Positions 27,622-37,290 of a stretch of 64,000 nucleotides of DNA are shown piece by piece (position 1 is the stretch's first letter; every line of letters begins with the position of its first letter). The notes beneath the pieces were generated by a model. The model was not told where the DNA came from. It was given only the letters and a program-made list of their open reading frames with translations, and searched no databases. The stretch covers positions 1 through 64,000 of the forward strand of contig NZ_FOKT01000006.1 in NCBI RefSeq assembly GCF_900112305.1. Direction: 5' to 3'. The translations under genes and the position numbers were made by a program. The DNA is from Microbulbifer thermotolerans (GTDB lineage Bacteria > Pseudomonadota > Gammaproteobacteria > Pseudomonadales > Cellvibrionaceae).

Positions 27622-30099
27622 ATGAAAGACAAAAAAATAATTGCGATTCGCTCTGTTTTGGCAACAGCGGTTTCCATAAGTTCGATTTCAGCAGTGTGTC
27701 AGGAAAATATGATTGAAGAGATCGTCACTATAGGGACACGTGTTGAAGGGCGATCCGCTACCGATTCCGCCGCTCCGATCGATATCGTCAGCGGTGATCA
27801 GTTCGTCAATCAGGGGGATGGTGACCTGAACAATCTGCTGCGCAATGTAGTGCCTTCCTATAATGTGAACACACAGCCGATCAGCGATGCGGCGACTATT
27901 GTACGTCCCGCGAACCTGCGCGGTCTGCCGCCGGACAGCACTCTGGTGTTGGTCAACGGCAAGCGTCGACACCGCGCCGCAGTGATCTCTTTTCTGGGAG
28001 GTGGGCTTTCCGATGGTGCACAGGGGCCGGATATTTCTGCAATCCCTGCGATTGCGTTGAAGCAGGTGGAAGTACTACGAGACGGCGCTGCGGCCCAGTA
28101 CGGCTCGGATGCCATTGCCGGAGTGATCAATTTCCAGTTGAAAGACGCGGCAGAGGGAAGCTCCGCGGAAGTGAAGTATGCAACCACGGCAGAGGGTGAT
28201 GGCGATCAACAAGTTTTCGCAGCAAATGTGGGTCTGCCTTTGACTGACTCCGGATTCGCCAACGTCAGCTTGGAATTTCGCCAGCAGGATGACACCAGCC
28301 GCAGCGTGCAGCGAGATGATGCCGCCGAATTGATTGCCGCGGGCAACACTGAAGTGGCAGACCCCGCGCAGATCTGGGGGCAGCCAGAGGTGGAGGATGA
28401 CATCAAGTTTTTCATCAATAGTGCTGTTGAGTTAAATAGCGGTGCGGAGCTATATGCATTTGGCAACTATGCCAGCCGGACCGTGGATGGCGGGTTTTAT
28501 TTCCGCAACCCAGAAACGCGCCCCGGTGTATACGCCTGGGAGGATGATGACGGAAACCTGTATCCGCTGATCGCTGATCTGGACCCAAGTAATGGTGTTG
28601 ATAGTTGTGTGGGCATGGATCACGCTGATGCACTGGCAAGCGAGGAATGTTTTTCTTTCCAGGAAATTTTTCCGGGCGGATTCACGCCGCGTTTTGGCGG
28701 CGACCTGGAAGATTACTCGATGGTTTTTGGTCTGCGTGGAGAAATGGCCAATGGCATCGGCTATGATATCAGCGCGAGCCGCGGCCACAACCGGGTGGAT
28801 TATTTTATCTACAATACCGTCAATGCCACGCTTGGACCGAATACACCGACTGAATTTTCTCCCGGTTCATATATTCAAGAGGAAACCAATTTCAATATTG
28901 ACTTGACCAAGAGTATGCAGCTTGGTGAAAAGCCTTTGTTTGTCGCTGCGGGATTTGAATGGCGCGAGGAAGAGTTCGAGGCAAAAATGGGGGATCAGGC
29001 TTCATGGGAAGTAGGTCCACTTGTAGATCAGGGTTTTACTGTTGGCTCTAACGGGTTCCCGGGCTTTGGTCCCCAAGTAGCGGGGGTTTTTGACCGCGAC
29101 AATATTGCTATCTATACCGATACAGAGCTTGAAATGAGCGACAGCTTGCGCTTAGGGGCAGCGCTGCGCTGGGAGGATTTTTCCGATTTTGGCAGTACCT
29201 CAAACTTCAAGTTGTCCGGACATTATATCGTTAATGATGTACTGGCTTTGCGCTCTACGGTCAGTACCGGTTTTCGTGCACCCACACCGGGGCAGTCCAA
29301 TATCACCAATGTATCCACGGTATTTACCGATGGGCAGCTGGTCAACCGAGGTACGATTCCCGCGACCAATCCCATCGCAATGTTAAAAGGTGGCAAGCAA
29401 CTGCAGCCGGAAGAATCTGAGAGCTATACTTTTGGGGCAATTATCAATCTCGGGGGGTGGGATATTACCCTGGATTACTTCCATATAACGGTCACTGATC
29501 GCATCACCCAGTCCGCTGACCAGGAACTGACCGATGCGGAGCGGGCGCAACTGGTGGCTGATGGTATCACTGGTGCTGAGTCACTCAATATCTTCCGGTT
29601 CTATACCAACGATTTCGATACAGAAACTCAGGGCATAGATTTGGTTGGTACTTATTCGCTCACAGATTCCACGGAACTCAGTTTGGCTGCGAACTGGACA
29701 GAGACCGAAGTGATCGACTATAACCCCGAGACCATGGATGAAACCCGGATTGGCCAGTTGGAGGATGGACTGCCGAATATCCGTGCAAACGCGACGATAA
29801 CCCATTACGGTGATAGCTGGCGTGGTCTGATGCGGATTAATTATTACGGTAGTTACTGGGAGGCGCATCTGGATGATGGCAGCTTGCCGATTGACGTTGG
29901 GGACGAATGGACGCTGGATGTGGAGGCCGCCTATAATTTCAGTGATTCACTTTCCTTGATCGCGGGTGCTGAAAATCTGCTCGATAATTATCCGGACGAA
30001 AATCCGTGGGCGGGCGTTGCGGGAGCGGAATACCCTGTGACCTCTCCAATGGGATTTAATGGAGCACTCTATTATTTGCGGGCACGCTACGAGTTCTAG
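27622..30099 (+). CDS. TonB-dependent outer-membrane receptor
   Basis: This 825-aa protein has an N-terminal signal sequence, a TonB-box-like segment (IEEIVTIGTR, residues about 33-42), a plug domain (about 50-170; RGLPPDSTLVLVNGKRRH, then VEVLRDGAAAQYGSDAIAGVINF) and a large beta-barrel ending ALYYLRARYEF with the terminal aromatic residue needed for outer-membrane insertion. TonB-ExbBD energy drives uptake of iron complexes, vitamins or oligosaccharides by such receptors. The divergent chitinase suggests chito-oligosaccharide uptake, but the receptor lacks the shared operator, so the substrate is undetermined. The start has only a weak ribosome site. Confidence 0.93.
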   Translation: MKDKKIIAIRSVLATAVSISSISAVCQENMIEEIVTIGTRVEGRSATDSAAPIDIVSGDQFVNQGDGDLNNLLRNVVPSYNVNTQPISDAATIVRPANLRGLPPDSTLVLVNGKRRHRAAVISFLGGGLSDGAQGPDISAIPAIALKQVEVLRDGAAAQYGSDAIAGVINFQLKDAAEGSSAEVKYATTAEGDGDQQVFAANVGLPLTDSGFANVSLEFRQQDDTSRSVQRDDAAELIAAGNTEVADPAQIWGQPEVEDDIKFFINSAVELNSGAELYAFGNYASRTVDGGFYFRNPETRPGVYAWEDDDGNLYPLIADLDPSNGVDSCVGMDHADALASEECFSFQEIFPGGFTPRFGGDLEDYSMVFGLRGEMANGIGYDISASRGHNRVDYFIYNTVNATLGPNTPTEFSPGSYIQEETNFNIDLTKSMQLGEKPLFVAAGFEWREEEFEAKMGDQASWEVGPLVDQGFTVGSNGFPGFGPQVAGVFDRDNIAIYTDTELEMSDSLRLGAALRWEDFSDFGSTSNFKLSGHYIVNDVLALRSTVSTGFRAPTPGQSNITNVSTVFTDGQLVNRGTIPATNPIAMLKGGKQLQPEESESYTFGAIINLGGWDITLDYFHITVTDRITQSADQELTDAERAQLVADGITGAESLNIFRFYTNDFDTETQGIDLVGTYSLTDSTELSLAANWTETEVIDYNPETMDETRIGQLEDGLPNIRANATITHYGDSWRGLMRINYYGSYWEAHLDDGSLPIDVGDEWTLDVEAAYNFSDSLSLIAGAENLLDNYPDENPWAGVAGAEYPVTSPMGFNGALYYLRARYEF

Positions 30100-30202
30100 G
30101 GTTTTATTTGAATAAAAGAGAATGCCTGCTGACTCACTTACGAGAATGCTTTAGTTGATGTTGGGTATTCGGGCAATGGGATAGCATTGCGAAAATGCAC
30201 GT

Positions 30203-30225
30203 ATGCGACTATACATGCGTCGCAT
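30203..30225. repeat. Inverted repeat downstream of the TonB-dependent receptor
   Basis: ATGCGAC, a 9-nt spacer and GTCGCAT form a perfect 7-bp stem, with outer GCATT (30184) and AATGC (30231) able to extend it. It lies between two convergent genes and is followed by mixed sequence rather than a T-tract. Probably a transcript-end hairpin; function uncertain. Confidence 0.45.
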
Positions 30226-30335
30226 TTCAAAATGCTTTCCCCATTGTCTGAACCTTTTGTTCAAAGGTGAATTGTCGTTTTCATTAGGAGGTGAATTAAT
30301 TAGAGATTTGTTAGAGTTCGGCGGAAATGTTGAAT

Positions 30336-30794
30336 TCACATATCCCATAGTGAATTGGTGGCCATAGATAGCGTGATCCTCTCTTTATCTTGAATCTGCT
30401 TTAGGTCTTCAAATACTTCCTTTACTTCGGAAGACTCTATCGCCCCGTGTACTGCCTCGTAAAGATTGGAAAAGTAACGGTCTACTTCTCTGCCAATTTT
30501 GTTGATTTCTCTAATGGTGGGCGGGTCGCTCAGCTCAAGTTTGTTGATAAAGTCATCAGAAGATTCTTCTTGAGTGTACTGCAGCCAGGTTCGCATCACC
30601 TTATGCTTGGCGACTTCACCATAGTTGGAAAGGTTTCTCGCCATGCGCTCTTCGTGCTCCAGCATGTGCTTGAGCAGTAGTTGCGTTCGCCGATCCTGGG
30701 CTTTTTTTAATAGTTTTTTATACAGATCCGCCATTTTCAGGTGGAACTTCTCCGCATCTTTGATGACTTCATAAGCCTGCTTGAATGTTTTCAT
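30336..30794 (-). CDS. Small ferritin-like/rubrerythrin-like helical protein of unknown function
   Basis: This 152-aa protein is predicted almost wholly helical and has no signal peptide or membrane segment. Motifs recall ferritin-like four-helix proteins: EKFHLKMADLY near residues 15-25 and HMLEHEERMARNL near 43-55, with Glu and His spaced like carboxylate-bridged iron ligands. A full set of paired ExxH ligands is not clear in the second half, so metal binding is uncertain. It is encoded 67 bp after nuoN on the same strand, but it looks like a separate unit with its own AGG ribosome site. Confidence 0.65.
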   Translation of the reverse strand: MKTFKQAYEVIKDAEKFHLKMADLYKKLLKKAQDRRTQLLLKHMLEHEERMARNLSNYGEVAKHKVMRTWLQYTQEESSDDFINKLELSDPPTIREINKIGREVDRYFSNLYEAVHGAIESSEVKEVFEDLKQIQDKERITLSMATNSLWDM

Positions 30795-30861
30795 GGCGCT
30801 GCCTTTTGATTTTTGTAGCCGCCTGCACGTCAGAATGTGCGGCGCCTCTCCATATGTATTC

Positions 30862-32391
30862 TTATAGCGTATATATCCAATCGATCAAGATCTGTGGAAA
30901 CACACCAAAAATCAACAATACGCCAGTCAGTGAGATCAGTAGTAGCCGGCCCGATACGGCTATCCGTACGCTTTCTATGGAATCCAGTGGCGCCTGAGGT
31001 TCACGCAGCACCATGGTTAGCAGCAGACGTAAGTAATAGAAAAGGCCTATGGCGCTGCCGATCACGACAGCGGCCAGAAGAAGCCGCAGTTGTCCCTGGA
31101 TGCCGGCGGCAAAGATGTAAAACTTGCCGATAAAACCGATGGTTAGAGGGATGCCTGCCAGCGAGAGAAGCATTGCCGCAAGGCAGCCGGCAAGCCAGGG
31201 GGACCGCCATAGGAGTCCGCGGTAAAAGTCGCGTTGAAAAGGGGATGTGGTGGTGTAGACATACTCACCTGCACTGCCTGCTGTTCTCGCCAGGGCGCTG
31301 TCTGCGATCAGTCCCACCGCGCCGAAAGCCCCTAGGGTGGTGATCACATAGGCAACCAGGTAGTAGAGAACCGCCTCGTTGCCGAAGGCGCTGTTGCCAA
31401 TCAGAAATGCGACGAGTAAGTAGCCGATATGTGCGATGGAAGAATAGGCCAATAGTCGTTTGATATTTTTTTGCATAAGCGCCAGTAGATTGCCGACCAA
31501 CATACTGGCCACGGAAGCTGCGGCCAGCAGCCCGGTCAGCGCTGGAATGGAAAATAGTTCCAGTTCGGTAAACAAGCGCAGTAACAGAGCCACCACGGCA
31601 CCTTTGCCAACGGTGGCAATCAGGGCGGTGACTGGCGAGGGTGCACCCTGGTAGACGTCTGGGGTCCAGATATGGAAGGGCACCAGAGAAAGTTTGAAAG
31701 CGAGTGTAATCAAAAGCAAAGTCAGGCCGCTCAATAACAGCGAAGGGGTGCGCGGTAAATTCGCCACCGCCGCAGCCACTCCACCAAAATCCAGCGCACC
31801 GCAAGCAGCGTAGATTAGGGCCATGCCGAACAGTCCCAATGCGGTGGACAAGGCCGACAGCAGCAAGTACTTAACGCCGGACTCAAGAGAGTACATTTGC
31901 TCCAGTCTAGGGGAAAGATCGCCAGTGACAGCAAACCCGAGCATTGGATAGAGCGCCAGGCTCATCAGTTCCATGGAGAGGAATACGCTGGCGAAATGAT
32001 TGGAGAAAACCAGTGCCATTGCTCCCAACATAACCAGTAACAGCAATAGGTAGAAGGCTTCGGGTATGCTTTCCCGTGCAGAATCACATCGCTTTTGCAA
32101 ATAACTAAACCCCAGAACCGCAATGGCCAGCGCGGCCAGTAAAAACAGCAGGCAGAAAAACAATGCCTGCTGATCGATCAACAGCAGACCGGTGACTTCG
32201 ATGGGTGCTGCGCTTTGCGACAGAGTGCGGGCAACGTCAAAACAAGCCGCAATTGCCGCGATCAAGGTGATCACCGCTGTGGCCGCTGCAGCCTTGTGGC
32301 TGCGTAGAAAGGATACTTGTAGCAAAAGAAACAGGATGCCTCCGCTCAATATAAGCAACGGAAGAATGGCATGGAGTTCCCGTGCACTCAT
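30862..32391 (-). CDS. nuoN: NADH-quinone oxidoreductase subunit N
   Basis: This 509-aa integral membrane subunit of complex I is one of the three antiporter-like proton channels. About 14 hydrophobic helices are visible. The family signature VPFHIWTPDVYQGAPSP, with GKGAVV in the following helix, contains the conserved lysine and discontinuous-helix region. The start codon overlaps the nuoM stop by 4 bp (ATGA), so translation is coupled. It is the last gene of the nuo operon; length matches the family (about 485-510). Confidence 0.96.
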   Translation of the reverse strand: MSARELHAILPLLILSGGILFLLLQVSFLRSHKAAAATAVITLIAAIAACFDVARTLSQSAAPIEVTGLLLIDQQALFFCLLFLLAALAIAVLGFSYLQKRCDSARESIPEAFYLLLLLVMLGAMALVFSNHFASVFLSMELMSLALYPMLGFAVTGDLSPRLEQMYSLESGVKYLLLSALSTALGLFGMALIYAACGALDFGGVAAAVANLPRTPSLLLSGLTLLLITLAFKLSLVPFHIWTPDVYQGAPSPVTALIATVGKGAVVALLLRLFTELELFSIPALTGLLAAASVASMLVGNLLALMQKNIKRLLAYSSIAHIGYLLVAFLIGNSAFGNEAVLYYLVAYVITTLGAFGAVGLIADSALARTAGSAGEYVYTTTSPFQRDFYRGLLWRSPWLAGCLAAMLLSLAGIPLTIGFIGKFYIFAAGIQGQLRLLLAAVVIGSAIGLFYYLRLLLTMVLREPQAPLDSIESVRIAVSGRLLLISLTGVLLIFGVFPQILIDWIYTL

Positions 32392-33971
32392 GGTGAATTT
32401 CCTCTACGATGATCAGTGTCTGGCCAGGCGGAAAGTCGCAATTTGGGCGAGGATATTTGTGAGGTGGCAGTGGGTGCTTTCTTATGTAGTGTTCCAGTTC
32501 TTGCAATGGCGGGTTGAGCGATATCGAAAACTACTTGTGGGCGAAGACCGAGGAGCAATAACCCTGCAGCCAGCGATATGAGCGCCAGAAATTCACGCGC
32601 TTTAAGATCCGTCGGAGACCGGGTCTGTGCGTCTTCGGGTGTGCGTAGTCCGCCGAAAAATACCCGTTGCATCATCAGCAGTGCATAGAGCGCCGCGCCG
32701 ATCAGTCCTGTTGCCGCGATGGCAGTGATCCAGTGATTGCTGTCGAAGCTGCCAAGCAACACCAGGAATTCGGCGATAAAGTTACCCAGCCCCGGCATTC
32801 CCAGAGACGCCACCGCAAAAAAAAGTGCTGTTGCGGACAGCTTGGGCAGACTGCTCCAAAGGCCGCCCAGCTGCGCCATGTCGCGGCTGTTGAGCCTTTT
32901 TTGAATGGCGCCTACAAGGGAGAATAGTGCGGCAGTGCTGAAGCCGTGGGCGATCATCTGCATTACCGCGCCCTGTGCTGCAACTGTATTCATGGCGTAG
33001 AGGCCGAGTAATACAAAACCCATGTGGCTGACACTGGAATAGGCCACAAGGCGCTTCATGTCCTGCTGTGCGAAGGCGAGCAGAGCACCGTAGATGATAC
33101 TGGCGGCGCCGATCGACATGGCAACGGGTGCGAAAGCCGCCGAGGCTTCGGGAAACAGCGGTAGAGTAAAGCGCAGCAGACCGTAGGCACCGGTTTTCAG
33201 CAATATTGCCGCAAGCAGTATGCTGCCCGCTGTGGGTGCCTGGGTATGGGCATCCGGAAGCCAGGTGTGCAGGGGCAATGCGGGCAGTTTTACCGCGAAG
33301 GCAATGAAAAAACCGAGCATCAGCCAATAGGCGTTTCCGGGTGTCAGCTGTGCGTTCAACAGCTCACGGTAATTGAAGGTCAGTATTCCACTGGCGCTGT
33401 AGTGAAGATAAACGAGGGTGACGATGGCCAGCAACATCAACAGACTGCTGGCCTGGGTGAAAATAAAGAATTTGATTGCTGCGGGAATGCGTTCCTCATA
33501 ACCCCAGACCGCGATCAAAAACAGCATGGGAAGCAACATGACTTCCCAGAAAAAGAAAAATAAAAAGAGGTCTATCGCGGTGAAAACCCCCACTACTCCG
33601 GCCAGAGTCCAGAGATAATTGAAATAGAAAAAGCCGCGCCGGAAGCGGATATCCCGCCAGGTTACCACCAGACCGAAAAGGCCCATTAACACCGTCAGGG
33701 CCAGCATCAGAAATCCCAGACCGTCTATAGCCAGAGAGAAGCTGATACCGAAGCGGGGAATCCAGTTAATTTGCACACTGTCCCACCAAACGCCAGTGGG
33801 GGAATCCGTTAAGTGAGGCCAGTAGGTGGCAAGCAGGGCGGCGGCCACTGAAAGACTGATAAGCGAAATCTGGCGACTGCCACGGTTGAAATAGCGCTCG
33901 GACAGCCAGGCGAGTATGCCGCCACAAAACAGAATCGCGATGATTGCCGGGAGTGTGCTGAAGGGTGTCAT
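32388..33971 (-). CDS. nuoM: NADH-quinone oxidoreductase subunit M
   Basis: This 527-aa antiporter-like proton-channel subunit of complex I lies between nuoL and nuoN. Key segments are FFFWEVMLLPMLFLI (conserved membrane glutamate), LPLHTWLPDAHTQAPTAGS and LLKTGAYGLLR (conserved lysine helix). Multiple transmembrane helices span the protein, and the charged C-terminal tail after about residue 490 is soluble. It overlaps both neighbours by 4 bp, the tight coupling typical of the membrane-arm genes. Confidence 0.96.
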   Translation of the reverse strand: MTPFSTLPAIIAILFCGGILAWLSERYFNRGSRQISLISLSVAAALLATYWPHLTDSPTGVWWDSVQINWIPRFGISFSLAIDGLGFLMLALTVLMGLFGLVVTWRDIRFRRGFFYFNYLWTLAGVVGVFTAIDLFLFFFFWEVMLLPMLFLIAVWGYEERIPAAIKFFIFTQASSLLMLLAIVTLVYLHYSASGILTFNYRELLNAQLTPGNAYWLMLGFFIAFAVKLPALPLHTWLPDAHTQAPTAGSILLAAILLKTGAYGLLRFTLPLFPEASAAFAPVAMSIGAASIIYGALLAFAQQDMKRLVAYSSVSHMGFVLLGLYAMNTVAAQGAVMQMIAHGFSTAALFSLVGAIQKRLNSRDMAQLGGLWSSLPKLSATALFFAVASLGMPGLGNFIAEFLVLLGSFDSNHWITAIAATGLIGAALYALLMMQRVFFGGLRTPEDAQTRSPTDLKAREFLALISLAAGLLLLGLRPQVVFDIAQPAIARTGTLHKKAPTATSQISSPKLRLSAWPDTDHRRGNSP

Positions 33972-35824
33972 AGGACCACCAAAAGCGCGAGAAAGATAAT
34001 GGCACCACAGGTGAAACTCGCTATATACCAGCGAATTAGTCCGTTTTGCGAAGTGCTGAGCAGGTTGTGAAGCTGCCGGCAGATAAACGCAGTGCCGTTG
34101 TAAATACTGTTCAGAATGTCATTGCGGTTAATGCGCGCGAGGGAGGTTAAGGGTTGTACCAGCAATCTGTGGTAAAGCCAGTCAAAGCCCCAGCCAGAAA
34201 ACCAGAGCTTTTCCAGGGCGGATTTGCCCCGGGACTCCATGGGACTGGTGTTGTGTCGGAACAGTAGCCATGCCAGGGCCAGCCCCAGGATGGGCGCGGC
34301 AATGGCCACGCCTTCAACCCAGAGCGGTGCATGGCCAGCCGGGGCCTGTGTGAAAACCCTTTGCAGTGGCGGGGTCAGTAGGCCTCCGAATAACGCCAGC
34401 ACCGCCAGGACCGACAAAGGCAGTGTCATTACCCCGTTGTTGGCATCCTTGCACTGGGCGGAGGCCGGACCATCGTTGCCAAAGAACACCAAAAACAGCA
34501 GGCGGAAACTGTAAAAGCCGGTTATCAGGGCTCCCAAAATTCCCGTGAACCAGATGCCGTTGAAACCGCCTTGGTACTCCCATGCTTTGAGCAGTATCTG
34601 GTCTTTGCTATAGAAGCCCGCGGTAAACGGCAGAGCAGCCAAACTGGCGCAACCAATAGCAAAGCAGCCAAAGGTGAAAGGGAGTTTTCTACGCAGGCCG
34701 CCCATGGAAAACAGTGATTGTTCGTGGTGCAGGCTGAGAATCACTGACCCGGCGGATAAGAACAGCAGGGCTTTGAAAAAGGCGTGGGTCATCAGGTGAA
34801 AGATGGCGCCGGTCCAGGCTCCCACACCCAGTGCCAGGAACATATAGCCGATTTGGCTGATGGTAGAGTAGGCCAGTACCCGTTTGATATCGCTTTGTAC
34901 CATTGCGCTGAAACCAGCCAGCAGTAGCGTCAGCGCACCGACAATACCCACAGCGCTCATCGCTGTTTCCGAGGCGTTAAAGAGTGGGTGCATCCGCGCG
35001 ATCAGGTAGACGCCGGCGGTTACCATGGTGGCCGCATGGATCAGTGCGCTGACCGGGGTCGGACCGGCCATGGCATCGGGCAGCCAGGTCTGCAGCGGCA
35101 GTTGCGCTGATTTTCCCACCGCGCCGCCGAGCAGTAGCAGGGCGGCGAGCGTAACCGTTAAATTATTTGCGGGCGCGCTGGCTGCGGCTGTATTCAACGC
35201 GCGGATACTCAGCGTTCCGAACTGGCTAAACAACAGGATCAGGCCGAGGAGCATGGCCGTGTCGCCGATACGGGTGACAATAAAGGCCTTGCGTGCGGCG
35301 TCTCCGTTGGCTGAGTTCCGGTACCAGAAACCGATCAGCAGATAACTGCACAGCCCAACACCTTCCCAACCCAGGTAGAGCAAGAGCAGATTATCCGCCA
35401 TCACCAGTATTAACATGGCGCCGACAAACAGGTTGAGATAGGCGAAGTAGCGTCGGTAGCCATCGTCCCCATGCATGTAACCGGCGGAGTAAAGATGGAT
35501 CAGAAAGCCTACCCCTGTGACCACCAGTAACATCGCCATGCCCAGCCAGTCCAGATAAAAATCAAATCCCAGCTGCAGTGCGCCGACCTTGAGCCACTGC
35601 CATAACGAGACCTGTAAAACCGCCGACGGATTGTTGAGGAACAGCGTCCACATAATTAGCAGCGTAAGCAGTGCGCTCAGGCATACACTGCCAACGCCTA
35701 CAACAGCACTGACGGCTTCGGGCGGCTCTCGCAGGTGAAACAGTGGCAAGGCGATGAGCAGTACAAAGCCGAGCAGCGGCAGTAGCGGGATCCAGGCGAG
35801 AAACGGGGCGAAAAAATCCTGCAT
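33968..35824 (-). CDS. nuoL: NADH-quinone oxidoreductase subunit L
   Basis: This 618-aa protein is the largest and most distal antiporter-like subunit of complex I. It carries LYLGWEGVGLCSYLLIGFWY, LPLQTWLPDAMAGPTPVSAL and IHAATMVTAGVYLIAR, all conserved in proton-pumping NuoL. A final hydrophobic helix (about 595-618) follows a long amphipathic region, matching the lateral helix that in known structures runs along the membrane arm. The start lies 1 bp after the nuoK stop. Confidence 0.96.
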   Translation of the reverse strand: MQDFFAPFLAWIPLLPLLGFVLLIALPLFHLREPPEAVSAVVGVGSVCLSALLTLLIMWTLFLNNPSAVLQVSLWQWLKVGALQLGFDFYLDWLGMAMLLVVTGVGFLIHLYSAGYMHGDDGYRRYFAYLNLFVGAMLILVMADNLLLLYLGWEGVGLCSYLLIGFWYRNSANGDAARKAFIVTRIGDTAMLLGLILLFSQFGTLSIRALNTAAASAPANNLTVTLAALLLLGGAVGKSAQLPLQTWLPDAMAGPTPVSALIHAATMVTAGVYLIARMHPLFNASETAMSAVGIVGALTLLLAGFSAMVQSDIKRVLAYSTISQIGYMFLALGVGAWTGAIFHLMTHAFFKALLFLSAGSVILSLHHEQSLFSMGGLRRKLPFTFGCFAIGCASLAALPFTAGFYSKDQILLKAWEYQGGFNGIWFTGILGALITGFYSFRLLFLVFFGNDGPASAQCKDANNGVMTLPLSVLAVLALFGGLLTPPLQRVFTQAPAGHAPLWVEGVAIAAPILGLALAWLLFRHNTSPMESRGKSALEKLWFSGWGFDWLYHRLLVQPLTSLARINRNDILNSIYNGTAFICRQLHNLLSTSQNGLIRWYIASFTCGAIIFLALLVVL

Positions 35825-35825
35825 A

Positions 35826-36143
35826 TCAACCTCTCAATCCGTTCAGTTGGTCGATATCCACGGTGTGCCGGCGGCGAAAGAACTGTAAAACCAAGGCAAG
35901 CGCAATAGCCACTTCCGCTGCTGCTAGCGTGATAATGAAAATAAACATCACCTGGCCGTCGCTACTGTCCCAGTGTGCACCGGCGACGACAAACGCCAAG
36001 GCCGCCGCGTTGGTGCATATTTCCACGCACATCAACAGATAAATCACATTACGCCGCACCAGTAGACCGATGAGCCCTAAACAGAAAAGAATGGCGGACA
36101 GCGTCAATCCGGTGAGCAGGTCTGGCAGTGTTTCAGTCGGCAT
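35826..36143 (-). CDS. nuoK: NADH-quinone oxidoreductase subunit K
   Basis: This 105-aa subunit has three transmembrane helices. The longer open frame back to 36284 is a shadow of nuoJ; the start at 36143 ([10 protein letters not shown]) gives the family length of about 100 residues. Conserved membrane glutamates are present in helix 2 ([13 protein letters not shown]) and helix 3 ([12 protein letters not shown]), known to be needed for proton transfer. Its start lies 11 bp inside the end of nuoJ. Confidence 0.95.
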   Translation of the reverse strand: MPTETLPDLLTGLTLSAILFCLGLIGLLVRRNVIYLLMCVEICTNAAALAFVVAGAHWDSSDGQVMFIFIITLAAAEVAIALALVLQFFRRRHTVDIDQLNGLRG

Positions 36144-36660
36144 CTGGGGCCTCCGACGTTTCGATGCGTTTGTGCCGGGCCAGGTGAAAAGCGCCAACGA
36201 GACCGGCGAGCAGCAGCATTGATGCGAGTTCCACCGCCAGTATGTAGTGGCTGAACAGCGCGATACCCACTTCCGTGGGGCCAATGTAGTGTATTCTCTG
36301 TGCGGATTCCTCTGCGCCGCTGAATATCAACAGCAGCAGCTGTACCAGGAGAATTGCAGTCAGTAGCGCCGGGCCGTACCAGTTTTTCGGCGCGAGCCAT
36401 GCTTTTTCCTGATCGACAGCGGCGTCCCCCTGATTGAGCATCATAATGACAAAAATCATCAATACCATGATTGCGCCGGCATAGACGATGACTTCCAGTG
36501 CCGCGGCAAAGGGCGCACCGTAGAGTGTAAAAATAACCGCGATGGCGAGCAGAGACACAATCAGGTGGAGCAGGGCGTGGACGGCGTTACGACTGGAGAT
36601 AACCATCGCGGTGGCAACCGTGGCGGTGGCTGCGCTGATGTAGAAAATCACTGCTGTCAT
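36133..36660 (-). CDS. nuoJ: NADH-quinone oxidoreductase subunit J
   Basis: This 175-aa membrane subunit has five hydrophobic helices, including the conserved third-helix segment [20 protein letters not shown], which lines the proton path next to NuoK and NuoA. I chose the start at 36660 (MTAVIFYIS), which has GAGGA just upstream; an upstream in-frame ATG at 36735 adds a non-conserved tail of 25 residues. The end overlaps nuoK by 11 bp. Confidence 0.95.
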   Translation of the reverse strand: MTAVIFYISAATATVATAMVISSRNAVHALLHLIVSLLAIAVIFTLYGAPFAAALEVIVYAGAIMVLMIFVIMMLNQGDAAVDQEKAWLAPKNWYGPALLTAILLVQLLLLIFSGAEESAQRIHYIGPTEVGIALFSHYILAVELASMLLLAGLVGAFHLARHKRIETSEAPDAD

Positions 36661-36743
36661 AGGTTTATTCCTCGCTCCGTAAGAAGGCGCTAAAGAAACG
36701 GCGATTTCACCTGGGCGTGTGCTTAGGGATTCCATTATTGTTT

Positions 36744-37262
36744 TTATAAATTCAGACTCTTGATTTCGACTGGCTTGGACTCTTGCTCCGCCTCACCTTT
36801 TTTCTTGCCCGCGACCGCTTTGCCCGCTATGCGGTAAAAACTGTAATCGTGATATTTTCCCGGGCCGCTGATCAGAAGATCTTCCTTTTCGTATACCATG
36901 TTCTGGCGATCGTATTCGCACATCTCGAAATCCGGGGTAAGTTGTATCGCGTAAGTGGGGCAGGCGTCTTCGCATAGACCACACATAATGCAGCGGGAAA
37001 AATTGATGCGGAACCAGGCCGGGCGCCAGCGGCCGTCTTCATCCTCGGTTTTTTGCAAGGCGATACAGTCCGGGGGACAGGCCGCGGCACAGAGGTTGCA
37101 GGCCACACAGCGCTCTTCGCCATCCGGGTCTCGAGTGAGCACAATGCGGCCCCGGTAGCGCGGCGCCAGATAGGGTTTTTCTTCCGGGTACTGCACCGTC
37201 GCGTTGCGGCGGAACAGGTGCCTGAATACCAGCCACATACTGCGCAGTTGGCTCGCTATCAT
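36744..37262 (-). CDS. nuoI: NADH-quinone oxidoreductase subunit I, 8-Fe ferredoxin type
   Basis: This 172-aa peripheral-arm subunit carries clusters N6a and N6b. The two 4Fe-4S motifs are [12 protein letters not shown] and [12 protein letters not shown]. It passes electrons from NuoG to the N2 cluster in NuoB. I placed the start at 37262 ([10 protein letters not shown]), preceded by GGAG; a further 12 residues upstream are poorly supported. The C-terminus is Lys/Glu-rich. Confidence 0.95.
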   Translation of the reverse strand: MIASQLRSMWLVFRHLFRRNATVQYPEEKPYLAPRYRGRIVLTRDPDGEERCVACNLCAAACPPDCIALQKTEDEDGRWRPAWFRINFSRCIMCGLCEDACPTYAIQLTPDFEMCEYDRQNMVYEKEDLLISGPGKYHDYSFYRIAGKAVAGKKKGEAEQESKPVEIKSLNL

Positions 37263-37290
37263 GGGGTTTCTCCGGCGGTTCTTTGTGTAT

